DNA from: Glaciecola siphonariae
GTDB taxonomy: Bacteria; Pseudomonadota; Gammaproteobacteria; Enterobacterales; Alteromonadaceae
Length of the DNA stretch: 64,000 nt
Direction: 5' to 3'
NCBI RefSeq assembly: GCF_042652645.1
Contig: NZ_JBHSGU010000002.1
Coordinates: forward strand, 868,001-932,000
Shown: positions 9,082 to 17,137 of the stretch, one piece after another
Numbering within the stretch: position 1 is the stretch's first letter
Layout of the letters: each line of letters begins with the position of its first letter
Notes under the pieces: generated by a model
Databases searched by the model: none
What the model was told of the DNA's origin: nothing
Seen by the model: the letters and a program-made list of their open reading frames with translations, nothing else
Made by a program: the position numbers and the translations under genes

Positions 9082-9333
9082 ATGGATAAAGTGTTGCACA
9101 TCGCCTTTTTATGTTGTCTGAGTTTGCTGACGGTCTCGATTAAAGCACATGCAAAACAAGCCTTTACACCCTCCGAATATGCTTGCAATGGCATCGATAA
9201 AAAGATTGAGAATATCAACAGCTCAATGCGTAAGGGGTACACCGCATCTCAGGGCGAGCGCTATCGAGAAGCGCTACGCACGCTCAAAAAGAAACGGTTT
9301 TCATGCAAGAAAAAAGGCTATTCGGTTAAATAA
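9082..9333 (+). CDS. Small secreted hypothetical protein (83 aa)
   Basis: ATG at 9082 follows an AGGGA ribosome site. Residues 1-24 form a clear signal peptide (hydrophobic LHIAFLCCLSLLTVSI, then AHA before the likely cut). The mature part of about 58 residues is basic, with two cysteines at about residues 34 and 75 that could form one disulfide, and a predicted helical ERYREALRTLKKKRF stretch. It is probably periplasmic. I do not recognise a family. It lies alone between ssrA and a convergent DUF2254 gene. Confidence 0.7.
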   Translation: MDKVLHIAFLCCLSLLTVSIKAHAKQAFTPSEYACNGIDKKIENINSSMRKGYTASQGERYREALRTLKKKRFSCKKKGYSVK

Positions 9334-9435
9334 CAAGGTAATTGCAGCACATGCGAAGCGCAAGCAAAATGACGTCAAGATAAATCGACTTTGCTTAGCT
9401 CATTAAGCTTATGAGCATTTTAAATGCCACTAAGC

Positions 9436-10770
9436 CTACGACGGGATTTGCGCTAAATAAGCTTCGATTTGCTGAATGCGATTGCCAATATCGCTAGCAT
9501 CGCCCTTAGCGTGTGTTTCCTTGCCCTGCTGCTCAACTATCATCTCAAGCTGCCCTCGTACAAACTGATATTGCTGTTCGCTGCAGGCCTGCATTGCAAC
9601 TTTTTGCAGCGATTCTAACAAGCGTATCGTGACCGACACATTGCTTTGCGCCTGCTGACGTATCTGATCAAATGCAGCGCTGCCTAAATCTTGATAGCAC
9701 AGGGCTTTGCGATGAATACGTACCTGCCCAGCCTTATCTTTTAGTTCAACGCTGGGAAATTGCCGCGTCGTGATATCACACAGTATTGAGCTGAGTTTGT
9801 CGATGCACGTAATAGCGGTGTAAGGGTCATTTATACTTGGCGAAAGCGCCCTTAGCGCAATTTCAACCAGTTGATGTATAGCAAACTCTGGGTCTTGAAC
9901 AGGAGTGCGCGTAGAACCTAAAACTATGTGCTTTTCAATATTAGATGCAGTGTTTTGTGCTTGAGTATCAGTGCTGTATAAACAACCAATAATGCTACCT
10001 TTCGGGATATAGTCGCCCGCAGAAAACGCCAGTTTCAAACGCTGGTCATGTTTGGCTAAATGCTCAATCAACGCGCTTGTATCTATTAACTGAACGTAAC
10101 CAGAGCGTGAAGAGCGCAGCGCTGTTTCGTTACAATATTGTTCATCTTTGAGCTCAACTGTCGGCACTTGGGGACGCCATTTCTCGTCATCAACGTAACG
10201 CGGGAAGAACTTTGCAACACTTGCTTTGAGTTCGCAATATACATCGTTCACCACATTGTCTGCCTGTATAGACTTAGCAACATGGTGGATAAAGTGAATC
10301 AAAAAGCCCAAGCAAATGAGGGTCATTAACATGGCCCATAAAAAGCTCGTTGCAGGAATGATTTGATAAGGGGGGGCTAGACTGATTGCGCAATACACGA
10401 GCACGCAGTATAAAAAATTCGACGTGAATACACCCAGTACTATCTGTGTTGTTTTATCCATCATAAAATTACGCATGAGGCGCGGGCCAAACTGCGAAGA
10501 GGCCATGGTAAGGCTAACAATGGTGATGGAAAACGCGATGCTCGTTACGGTGATCATAGAGGCAGCGATGGTAGCCAGTATCGAGCGTGCAGCACTTAGG
10601 TTCATACTGTAAATAAATGGCAACATCTCTTGCAGCAAAACAGATGCACGAGCGTCTACCGTTACTGTGAGCACTGCCATCAGTATGGTTAACAACAGAA
10701 TAATACTCGGTACAAACCAGAAGTTGGCCTGCACGCTTTCAATAAGGGGCGCTAATTTGCGTTTAAACAT
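9436..10770 (-). CDS. DUF2254 family inner-membrane protein
   Basis: A 444-residue protein with hydrophobic segments at roughly residues 18-38, 60-85, 105-130 and 138-160, then a long soluble C-terminal region. The order and the segment FAIHQLVEIALRALSPSINDPYTA (residues about 290-315) are typical of DUF2254, a family of uncharacterised predicted membrane proteins. The C-terminal helices end in a polar region. It is followed, not preceded, by other genes on its strand at a distance; the 82-base gap to the upstream solute-binding gene leaves co-transcription possible. Function unknown. Confidence 0.85.
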   Translation of the reverse strand: MFKRKLAPLIESVQANFWFVPSIILLLTILMAVLTVTVDARASVLLQEMLPFIYSMNLSAARSILATIAASMITVTSIAFSITIVSLTMASSQFGPRLMRNFMMDKTTQIVLGVFTSNFLYCVLVYCAISLAPPYQIIPATSFLWAMLMTLICLGFLIHFIHHVAKSIQADNVVNDVYCELKASVAKFFPRYVDDEKWRPQVPTVELKDEQYCNETALRSSRSGYVQLIDTSALIEHLAKHDQRLKLAFSAGDYIPKGSIIGCLYSTDTQAQNTASNIEKHIVLGSTRTPVQDPEFAIHQLVEIALRALSPSINDPYTAITCIDKLSSILCDITTRQFPSVELKDKAGQVRIHRKALCYQDLGSAAFDQIRQQAQSNVSVTIRLLESLQKVAMQACSEQQYQFVRGQLEMIVEQQGKETHAKGDASDIGNRIQQIEAYLAQIPS

Positions 10771-10852
10771 CCATGCCTGCCAAAGTGATAAGCACCTAAA
10801 AACTTAAGTGTTTAAGATATAGATTAACCATATCCACTATTTTGCTGTGTAT

Positions 10853-11767
10853 TCAGTTGACAGCGTATTTATCAACCTCATTTAATTGAAACCAAAGCTC
10901 TGGGTCGTTGTGCGGGACATTTTCAGGTAGATAAGGGTTTTCGATTTCTATAATTAAACGGTCGGCCATTTTGATTTTACGAATGTAATCGGCATAAAAG
11001 CCGTAAAACAAAGTATTAAAACGACCGCTCCGGTGCAGTTTATCAAGGCCAGAGCGAATCCGAGCAGCGAGCTCTTTGTTGTTTTTACCCACGTAAAAAA
11101 AGTCTACCTGCGGGTAACGAAGCGCCAAGTTAGGCTCTATCACAATATCGGGATGCGACTTTCTGCGTAGAATAGTTTCGTCAAATGCCTCATAAACGCT
11201 ACGAGAAAGAAAATCAAAGCGCTTATAATTTAGCATCTCAAACAAAGAGTCATAGTTGCTGCTGGTAATAACTCGCGCAAAATTATGCTGCATCACGGGT
11301 AAATCACCCCAATCACTGCCGTAACCGGCGGTAAATACATTTAAATCATTGAGCGTTTTTACGTCATCAAACCTGTCTAAATTGTTTTTGTTTATCAGCA
11401 GTACTCGCCAACCTAGTAGGCCTTTGCGAATGGGAAAAGGAATGGCGTTGAGGACTTCATTGGTTTGATTGCTAGCAGGCAACCACGCAACGTCTAGCTG
11501 TCCATCTTGTGCTTGTAACCACATAATCTGGCGTCTTTGACTCAAGCCACCAACATCAACGAGCTTACATTTTCCGTACTCAGCTTCGGTAACCTTTAAG
11601 ATTTGTTGCAATAATTGCCGAGGGTATTCATGTCTTGCATCTGCGAACTCCTGTTTACCAGGATGGCGTATTTCGCACGCTACCGCAGTATTGCTTATAA
11701 AGCCGCTTAGGCTTGTTATGACGAGGGCTATAATCAAGGTTCGCCACAAAGAAAATTTACTTAGCAT
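10853..11767 (-). CDS. Periplasmic solute-binding-like protein
   Basis: About 304 residues starting at ATG 11767, with a GTG six bases earlier as an alternative. An N-terminal signal segment (LIIALVITSLSGFISNTAVA) precedes a bilobal binding-protein fold of the amino-acid/polar-compound type, seen in VDVGGLSQRRQIMWLQAQDG, FDDVKTLNDLNVFTAGYGSD and a C-terminal GLDKLHRSGRFNTLFYGFY. There is no ABC permease or ATPase nearby. Instead, its start overlaps the end of a GGDEF/EAL gene by 11 bases, so it may be the periplasmic sensor partner of that protein rather than a transport component. Confidence 0.75.
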   Translation of the reverse strand: MLSKFSLWRTLIIALVITSLSGFISNTAVACEIRHPGKQEFADARHEYPRQLLQQILKVTEAEYGKCKLVDVGGLSQRRQIMWLQAQDGQLDVAWLPASNQTNEVLNAIPFPIRKGLLGWRVLLINKNNLDRFDDVKTLNDLNVFTAGYGSDWGDLPVMQHNFARVITSSNYDSLFEMLNYKRFDFLSRSVYEAFDETILRRKSHPDIVIEPNLALRYPQVDFFYVGKNNKELAARIRSGLDKLHRSGRFNTLFYGFYADYIRKIKMADRLIIEIENPYLPENVPHNDPELWFQLNEVDKYAVN

Positions 11768-14189
11768 GGGCACTCGTCGCTTCTAATAAATAGGTTTTTT
11801 CAAAATCTTCGATATCTAAGGGGCGGCTGAAGTAATACCCTTGGAAAAGTAATTCACCATTGAGCATCAACCACTCAACTTGTGCCTGCGTTTCTACGCC
11901 TTCAGCAACGGTCACAAGGCCTAAGTTCCTCGACAATTGTATAATTGAACGAACTAGGTTTTCGTCTTGTTTATCAACGGTAATATCATTGATAAACGAA
12001 CGGTCGATTTTCAGCTTATCTACCGGCAAGTCTTTTAAGTGACTTAAAGAGCTGTAGCCTGTGCCAAAATCATCAAGTGAAAAGCTAATCCCCATTTTCT
12101 TGAGGCTGATGATCTTTTTGATAGTATCAGCCATGTTATTCAAAGCAACGCTTTCGGTAATCTCAAATTCTAGCTTATCGCCCGCTACTTTATGTTTGAG
12201 GAGCACTCGCGACACAGTTTCAATAAAGTCGTGTTTTGCCAGCTGTTTGGCGCTAATGTTAACCGCAATTTTGAAGCCTTTAGGCAGCAGTTTGCGCTCA
12301 TCTAGTTCGCAGATATAGCGGCAAACTGAATTTAAAATTCGTTCACCCACATCCACAATCAGCGAACTATCTTCTAGAAACGGAATAAATTCAGCCGGAT
12401 TGATGGTCTCTCCATCTTTCTTCCAGCGCATTAAGGCTTCAGCGCCTTTCAATGTGTGCGTTTCGGAATCAACCAGCGGCTGCAACACAAAGTAAAACTC
12501 ATCTCGGAACATCGCCTTCATGATGTCACGCTCAAGCTTAAGTAATTCAGCAGCTTGAGTTGCCATCTCATTTTTAAACAGCGTGACTTTGTTTCTTCCG
12601 GTTCGCTTAGACTCATACATCGCGGTGTCGGCGAATTGCAATATTTCATCCGCGGTGGCTTGGCCTTTGCGAAATACAATTACGCCAATACTAGCGGTAA
12701 GTGCGTAGCTATGAAGGCCAATATCGATTTCTTTATTAATGCACGCTCGTAAACGTTCACCGAGCACCTCAGCGCCGCTTGTGGCGGTTTTGAGGCTGTC
12801 TGAAACATTCTCTTCGATACATAAAAACTCATCTGCACCGAGTCGTGCAATAAGGTCAGAAAAGGAAAACTCTTTTTGCAGGCGTCTTGCGAGTTTTACA
12901 ATGAGCTGGTCGCCCACGCTATGGCTTAATGTATCATTAATACGTTTAAACTGGTCTAAATCAGCTATGGCGGCAATGCCATACATCCCTTTTTCACCGT
13001 CGTTTGAGCGGTTTAGCACTTCATAGACTTTATTTCGATTAGGCAGCGAAGTGAGGGTATCGTAATACGCTAAGGACTCTATCTTCTCTTCTGCTTTTAC
13101 CCGTTTAGTTACGTCAGATGACGTCGCAAGAATGCTGTGACCATCTGGCGTTTTAAATTTGACTAAGGTCATTTCCATGTAACATTCGTTACCGGTCGCA
13201 TCCTTCATAGGCATGATATTACTGACCTGACGTTTTGCCGAAGCAATAAAACTCTGCATGTATTCCAGCAAGTCTGGGTCAAAGGGCTTGATTACGTCTT
13301 CGGCACTGCGTCCTTTCAACTCATAAATCGAGTAACCGTAAAATGACGCGGTCGCCTTGTTCGCGAAAACAAAGTCAAGATTATTATCAATTGAATAAAT
13401 GAGTGCAGGTGCAGTGTCTAATATCAGCCTAAAGCGCTGGGAGCGCTCAGTAAGTAAAACTTGACCAGATGAGATGCGCGACAGCATGTCGTTTGCGGCA
13501 TTTACAATGAGACTAAACTCATTTCGTTCGTGGCCCACTAAATGGCTGATTTTTTGAGTAGCGATTGATTTTGTATTGACTCTTTGAAACCGATTAGACA
13601 ATCGCGTTAATGGCCCAGCAAGCGTGTAGTGGTACAAAATACTTAACGCAAGGGTTAACAAGATATAGCCGGCTACCGCGATAGCAAAGGCGCGTATCGC
13701 GCGGTCGTATACGCCAGATAAGGCAATGTGGTTATCAACTCTCAGCACCATTTCGCCATAAATCTGCGGACGACCATCGGCTAAAGTCTGTCCTGTTAAC
13801 AACACAGACTCTTTACTAAAGTTCTCAATCACTAGCGATAAAATAGGGTTGTAGGAGGTATTGATAACGACGTTACCGTCTGTCTCTTGCCTAGAGAAGT
13901 CAGCCATTACGTTACCATGATCGTCTATTATGGCCACGTAACTAAAAAAGTCGAAGTATGAAAGTCCGTCAATAACCTGCTGTGCCATTGGGTTATCGAG
14001 CAAATATACCGCATTGCTTGCGGACCCACTGGCGGAGGTAACAATTGAGCTAATTAATTGTTTTACTTCTTGTTGTCGCTCTCTAAAGTCAAAAAACGTT
14101 TGTAAAAACGCCATGACCAACCCTAGACTCAATAGGAGCACAAGACTCCGAATGCCTAAAGTAAAAGAAAGCTTTCGCGTTAGCTTCAT
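11757..14189 (-). CDS. Membrane PAS-GGDEF-EAL cyclic-di-GMP protein
   Basis: About 810 residues from ATG 14189; a TTG at 14219 would add ten. Order: membrane helix near residues 10-30, periplasmic CHASE8-like sensor region to about 170, second membrane helix, HAMP-like linker, PAS domain (about 275-360), GGDEF and EAL. The GGDEF signature reads RLGADEF, so the second glycine is alanine, and diguanylate cyclase activity is uncertain. The EAL part keeps GAEALMRW and DDFGTGYSSL and looks like an active phosphodiesterase. Its stop overlaps the downstream binding-protein gene, suggesting the pair form one signalling unit. Confidence 0.88.
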   Translation of the reverse strand: MKLTRKLSFTLGIRSLVLLLSLGLVMAFLQTFFDFRERQQEVKQLISSIVTSASGSASNAVYLLDNPMAQQVIDGLSYFDFFSYVAIIDDHGNVMADFSRQETDGNVVINTSYNPILSLVIENFSKESVLLTGQTLADGRPQIYGEMVLRVDNHIALSGVYDRAIRAFAIAVAGYILLTLALSILYHYTLAGPLTRLSNRFQRVNTKSIATQKISHLVGHERNEFSLIVNAANDMLSRISSGQVLLTERSQRFRLILDTAPALIYSIDNNLDFVFANKATASFYGYSIYELKGRSAEDVIKPFDPDLLEYMQSFIASAKRQVSNIMPMKDATGNECYMEMTLVKFKTPDGHSILATSSDVTKRVKAEEKIESLAYYDTLTSLPNRNKVYEVLNRSNDGEKGMYGIAAIADLDQFKRINDTLSHSVGDQLIVKLARRLQKEFSFSDLIARLGADEFLCIEENVSDSLKTATSGAEVLGERLRACINKEIDIGLHSYALTASIGVIVFRKGQATADEILQFADTAMYESKRTGRNKVTLFKNEMATQAAELLKLERDIMKAMFRDEFYFVLQPLVDSETHTLKGAEALMRWKKDGETINPAEFIPFLEDSSLIVDVGERILNSVCRYICELDERKLLPKGFKIAVNISAKQLAKHDFIETVSRVLLKHKVAGDKLEFEITESVALNNMADTIKKIISLKKMGISFSLDDFGTGYSSLSHLKDLPVDKLKIDRSFINDITVDKQDENLVRSIIQLSRNLGLVTVAEGVETQAQVEWLMLNGELLFQGYYFSRPLDIEDFEKTYLLEATSAHAK

Positions 14190-14368
14190 AAAATCTAGTA
14201 ATCTCTTGGTTTCAAGCAATCATATATGATGTTAATTGAGTTTGGCAATTAATTAGCCTTGTAAGCGAAGTAATCGGCACTAAATAACAAAATGATTAGC
14301 AGTTAACTGAACTTATTGTATCATGAGCCCTATAACTGTGTGTGCATAAAATAAACAAGCGAGTAACC

Positions 14369-15103
14369 ATGTCGTCAAACTCAAAAGATACTGATTTTGC
14401 CCCTATTAATATAGATGTGAGCGATCGTATACCCGCAGGCACGAAACGGTCTGCGCCGTCAAAGCAAGCACCACCTACGTCAGGTGCAGGCAAGTCATTG
14501 TTTGTTATTGCATTAATTATTGCATTGGGCGCTAGTGCAGGTTGCGCTTATTTATATACCGAATTAGAAAAAAGCAAAGAAACCATCGCTGCTAATGAAA
14601 ATCGCTTACAGACCTTAGAAAATAGACTTTTTGCCACCGGCGAAGAAATGGGCAACTCCACCGTTGAACTGCAGGTTAAGGTGGGTGAACTTTCCGAAAA
14701 AACTGAAGAGCTATGGGAGCAAATGGACCGTTTGTGGGCATCTGCATGGCGCAGAAACCAAGAAGAAATCAAAACCCTAAACAGCGATTTAGCTTCAACA
14801 AAAGCAAACTTAGATAAAACGGTTGCCGATGTAAACAAAAAGGTCAATTCGGCGCAAAGCGGTACGCAGCAGCTAATGGCGCGTATCGATAGCCTAAACA
14901 GCAAAATCTCTGAACAAGCGAATAACCTTCTCGCGGTTAAAGTAGAGTCTGAAGGGTTTACCAACACCAATGCGTCGCAAAGCTCCGATATACGTGAGTT
15001 AAAAGAGAAAATACTGCTATTGGAAAAGCGCAATACATCACTGCTTCAAAAACTTAACGAAGTTGAGACCCAAGTAAAAGAGCTTACGGTTAAAACTATT
15101 TAG
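14369..15103 (+). CDS. Membrane-anchored coiled-coil protein
   Basis: A 244-residue protein counted from ATG 14369 (MSSNSKDTDFAP); an upstream GTG at 14342 would add nine residues but has no better ribosome site. A polar, proline-containing N-terminal stretch of about 45 residues is followed by one hydrophobic helix (SLFVIALIIALGASAGCAYLY), then an almost continuous heptad-rich coiled coil to the C-terminus. The topology suggests a cytoplasmic N-terminus and a periplasmic coil. It is convergent with rpsO and shares its terminator. No family recognised. Confidence 0.75.
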   Translation: MSSNSKDTDFAPINIDVSDRIPAGTKRSAPSKQAPPTSGAGKSLFVIALIIALGASAGCAYLYTELEKSKETIAANENRLQTLENRLFATGEEMGNSTVELQVKVGELSEKTEELWEQMDRLWASAWRRNQEEIKTLNSDLASTKANLDKTVADVNKKVNSAQSGTQQLMARIDSLNSKISEQANNLLAVKVESEGFTNTNASQSSDIRELKEKILLLEKRNTSLLQKLNEVETQVKELTVKTI

Positions 15104-15180
15104 CGGCGCGTAGCACTTAAAAACAAAGAGACAGACAAAGGCCTCTAGAACCAAACGCTGTCTTTGTATTACCAGACACA

Positions 15181-15208
15181 AAAAAGCCACTCAATCGAGT
15201 GGCTTTTT
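15181..15208. terminator. Bidirectional intrinsic terminator
   Basis: AAAAAGCCACTC, loop AATC, GAGTGGCTTTTT: a perfect 12-base symmetric hairpin between the convergent coiled-coil gene and rpsO. Confidence 0.9.
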
Positions 15209-15224
15209 GTTTAAAACTATTTGA

Positions 15225-15494
15225 CTAGCGACGTAGACCTAAGCTAGAAATAAGACCTTGATATCGCTCAACATTCTTGCCCTTGAGGTAATCAAGCAAT
15301 TTACGACGCTGTGATACCATGCGTAACAAGCCACGACGTGAGTGATGATCTTTTTTATGGTCTTTGAAGTGACCCTGCAGTTTGTTGATATTGTGCGTTA
15401 AAAGGGCAACTTGCACTTCAGGTGAACCCGTGTCGCCTTCTTTAACGCCGTATTTTGCAATGATATCTGCAGTTTCTTGTGTACTTAGTGACAT
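15225..15494 (-). CDS. rpsO: 30S ribosomal protein S15
   Basis: An 89-residue S15 starting at ATG 15494 with GGAG eleven bases upstream; the longer open frame to 15527 is not used because S15 begins MSLSTQETADIIAKYG. The family motif GDTGSPEVQVALLTHNINKL and the C-terminal RRKLLDYLKGKNVERYQGLI are intact. S15 binds 16S rRNA early in 30S assembly. It sits downstream of truB in the usual order, but the gene that normally follows, pnp, is absent; a terminator and a convergent gene are found instead. Confidence 0.98.
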   Translation of the reverse strand: MSLSTQETADIIAKYGVKEGDTGSPEVQVALLTHNINKLQGHFKDHKKDHHSRRGLLRMVSQRRKLLDYLKGKNVERYQGLISSLGLRR

Positions 15495-15698
15495 AATAAT
15501 CTCCAATATGAGTAAACGATGGCCCAATCACTAATTCAGTGCCATCAAAAGAGCGCGTAGTATACTGACCTTGCGAGAAACTTCAAGTCGTTTTGCTACT
15601 GAGTTTACGCTATGTAATACAGTACTACTGTGAATAGGTTTTTTTAGTATGGTTTGCGAATATAGCTCACTAAGGCAAGCATGACTCAATAAGCTGTT

Positions 15699-16679
15699 CT
15701 ACACGTGTTCGTAAACTACCAAGCGCTTGGGCTGAAAGGTGTCTTGCTCTGTATATTCAACCATGCCTAAAAATACATCATCCGGGCCGTACACACGCAA
15801 ACCTTGGCCTACATGCAAAGAGTTAAAAGCCTCACTTCCACTTTGCCCAGATAAACGCACGGTGCTTTGTTCACGGGGAATGGCCTGTCCTAGCTGTAGG
15901 GCTTTCATCCCTTTTGCATCTAAGCTAAGCGCAGCCAAACTAAGTACCGGCGTATCCATTGGCAGCAACAGTGCGTCCAGAATTCGCTGCTGTGCTTCTG
16001 CTGGCGCTGTCTCATCAATAAGAGCGCGATACTGCTCAACACTTTGCATTGTTGCGGGAAAATCCGCTACTTGGGTGCGACGTAACTCTCGTACATGTGC
16101 ACCACAGCCTAAGAGCTCCCCCAAATCATCAATGATGGTTCGAATGTATGTTCCTTTTGAACAGTGGATACGCAGACGCAGTGAGTCATTTTCAAATGAC
16201 AGTAACTCGTTACTAAACACCTCTATCTGCCTAGGTTCACGCTCAATGGTAATGCCTTGGCGTGCATAATAATACAAGGGGTGACCGTCATGTTTAAGTG
16301 CACTATACATAGAAGGAACCTGCTTAATAGGTCCTCTAAACTGCTCTAGGGCATGATTAAGCGCTGATAGACTTACATCAACATCGCGTGTTTGAACGAC
16401 ACTGCCGTCGGCGTCTGAGGTATCAGTGCGCACACCAAGCTGCGCTTCAACCTCATATGTTTTGTCTGCATCGAGCAAAAATTGCGAAAACTTAGTGGCC
16501 TCACCCAGGCAAACTGGCAACATGCCAGTGGCGAGAGGGTCTAAAGCGCCGGTGTGACCGGCTTTTGCTGCACCATACAAACGCTTAACTTGCTGCACAA
16601 TCGCATTTGACGACTCACCTTGATGCTTGTCGACTAGCAAAATACCGTTTACTGAACGGCCTTTACGACGTCTTGCCAC
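15699..16679 (-). CDS. truB: tRNA pseudouridine-55 synthase
   Basis: A 326-residue TruB that makes the T-loop pseudouridine 55 in tRNAs. The catalytic aspartate is D47 in GHTGALDPLATGML, and the C-terminal PUA-like region follows the core. The start is GTG at 16679, overlapping the rbfA TAG stop by one base (TAGTG), so the two are translationally coupled. Part of the nusA-infB operon. Confidence 0.97.
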   Translation of the reverse strand: MARRRKGRSVNGILLVDKHQGESSNAIVQQVKRLYGAAKAGHTGALDPLATGMLPVCLGEATKFSQFLLDADKTYEVEAQLGVRTDTSDADGSVVQTRDVDVSLSALNHALEQFRGPIKQVPSMYSALKHDGHPLYYYARQGITIEREPRQIEVFSNELLSFENDSLRLRIHCSKGTYIRTIIDDLGELLGCGAHVRELRRTQVADFPATMQSVEQYRALIDETAPAEAQQRILDALLLPMDTPVLSLAALSLDAKGMKALQLGQAIPREQSTVRLSGQSGSEAFNSLHVGQGLRVYGPDDVFLGMVEYTEQDTFQPKRLVVYEHV

Positions 16680-17068
16680 TATTGGTCTTCTTCTTTATGC
16701 TTCGCTTTATCAGACGCTACCGCTTCGTTAACTAAAGCAGATATCCGCGCCCCTTCTACTATCGACGTGTCTCGGAAAAAGTGGATCGCCGGCACGTTGC
16801 GCATTCTAACGCGTCGGCCTAACAAGCCTCTTACAAACCCTTTTGCATCAATAAGTTTCGCTAGATCTTGCTCAATTTTGTCTTCATCAGTGCCATAAAA
16901 AGTGATGAACACCTTGGCGTGTCCTAAGTCACGAGACACTTCTACGCCAGACACAGTAATCATCCCAACTTCTGGCTCTCTATGCTTAAATTCTTGCTGT
17001 AAAATACTCGCCACTTCTTTGTGAATTTGCTGCGCAACACGGTCGGTTCGCGAAAATTCTCTAGCCAT
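16679..17068 (-). CDS. rbfA: 30S ribosome-binding factor A
   Basis: A 129-residue KH-like ribosome maturation factor starting at ATG 17068 (MAREFSRTDRVAQQIHKEVA); the open frame extends 19 codons further but the family starts here. It carries the conserved EVSRDLGHAKVFI segment and ends with an acidic/basic tail. RbfA helps 16S rRNA 5'-end maturation and cold adaptation. It lies 69 bases after infB and overlaps truB by one base. Confidence 0.96.
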   Translation of the reverse strand: MAREFSRTDRVAQQIHKEVASILQQEFKHREPEVGMITVSGVEVSRDLGHAKVFITFYGTDEDKIEQDLAKLIDAKGFVRGLLGRRVRMRNVPAIHFFRDTSIVEGARISALVNEAVASDKAKHKEEDQ

Positions 17069-17137
17069 AAATCCTCTCTTAGTTAGATGGAAAAAAACGG
17101 AGGCACAAGGCCTCCGTTGTTTCAATCTTACTTAATT

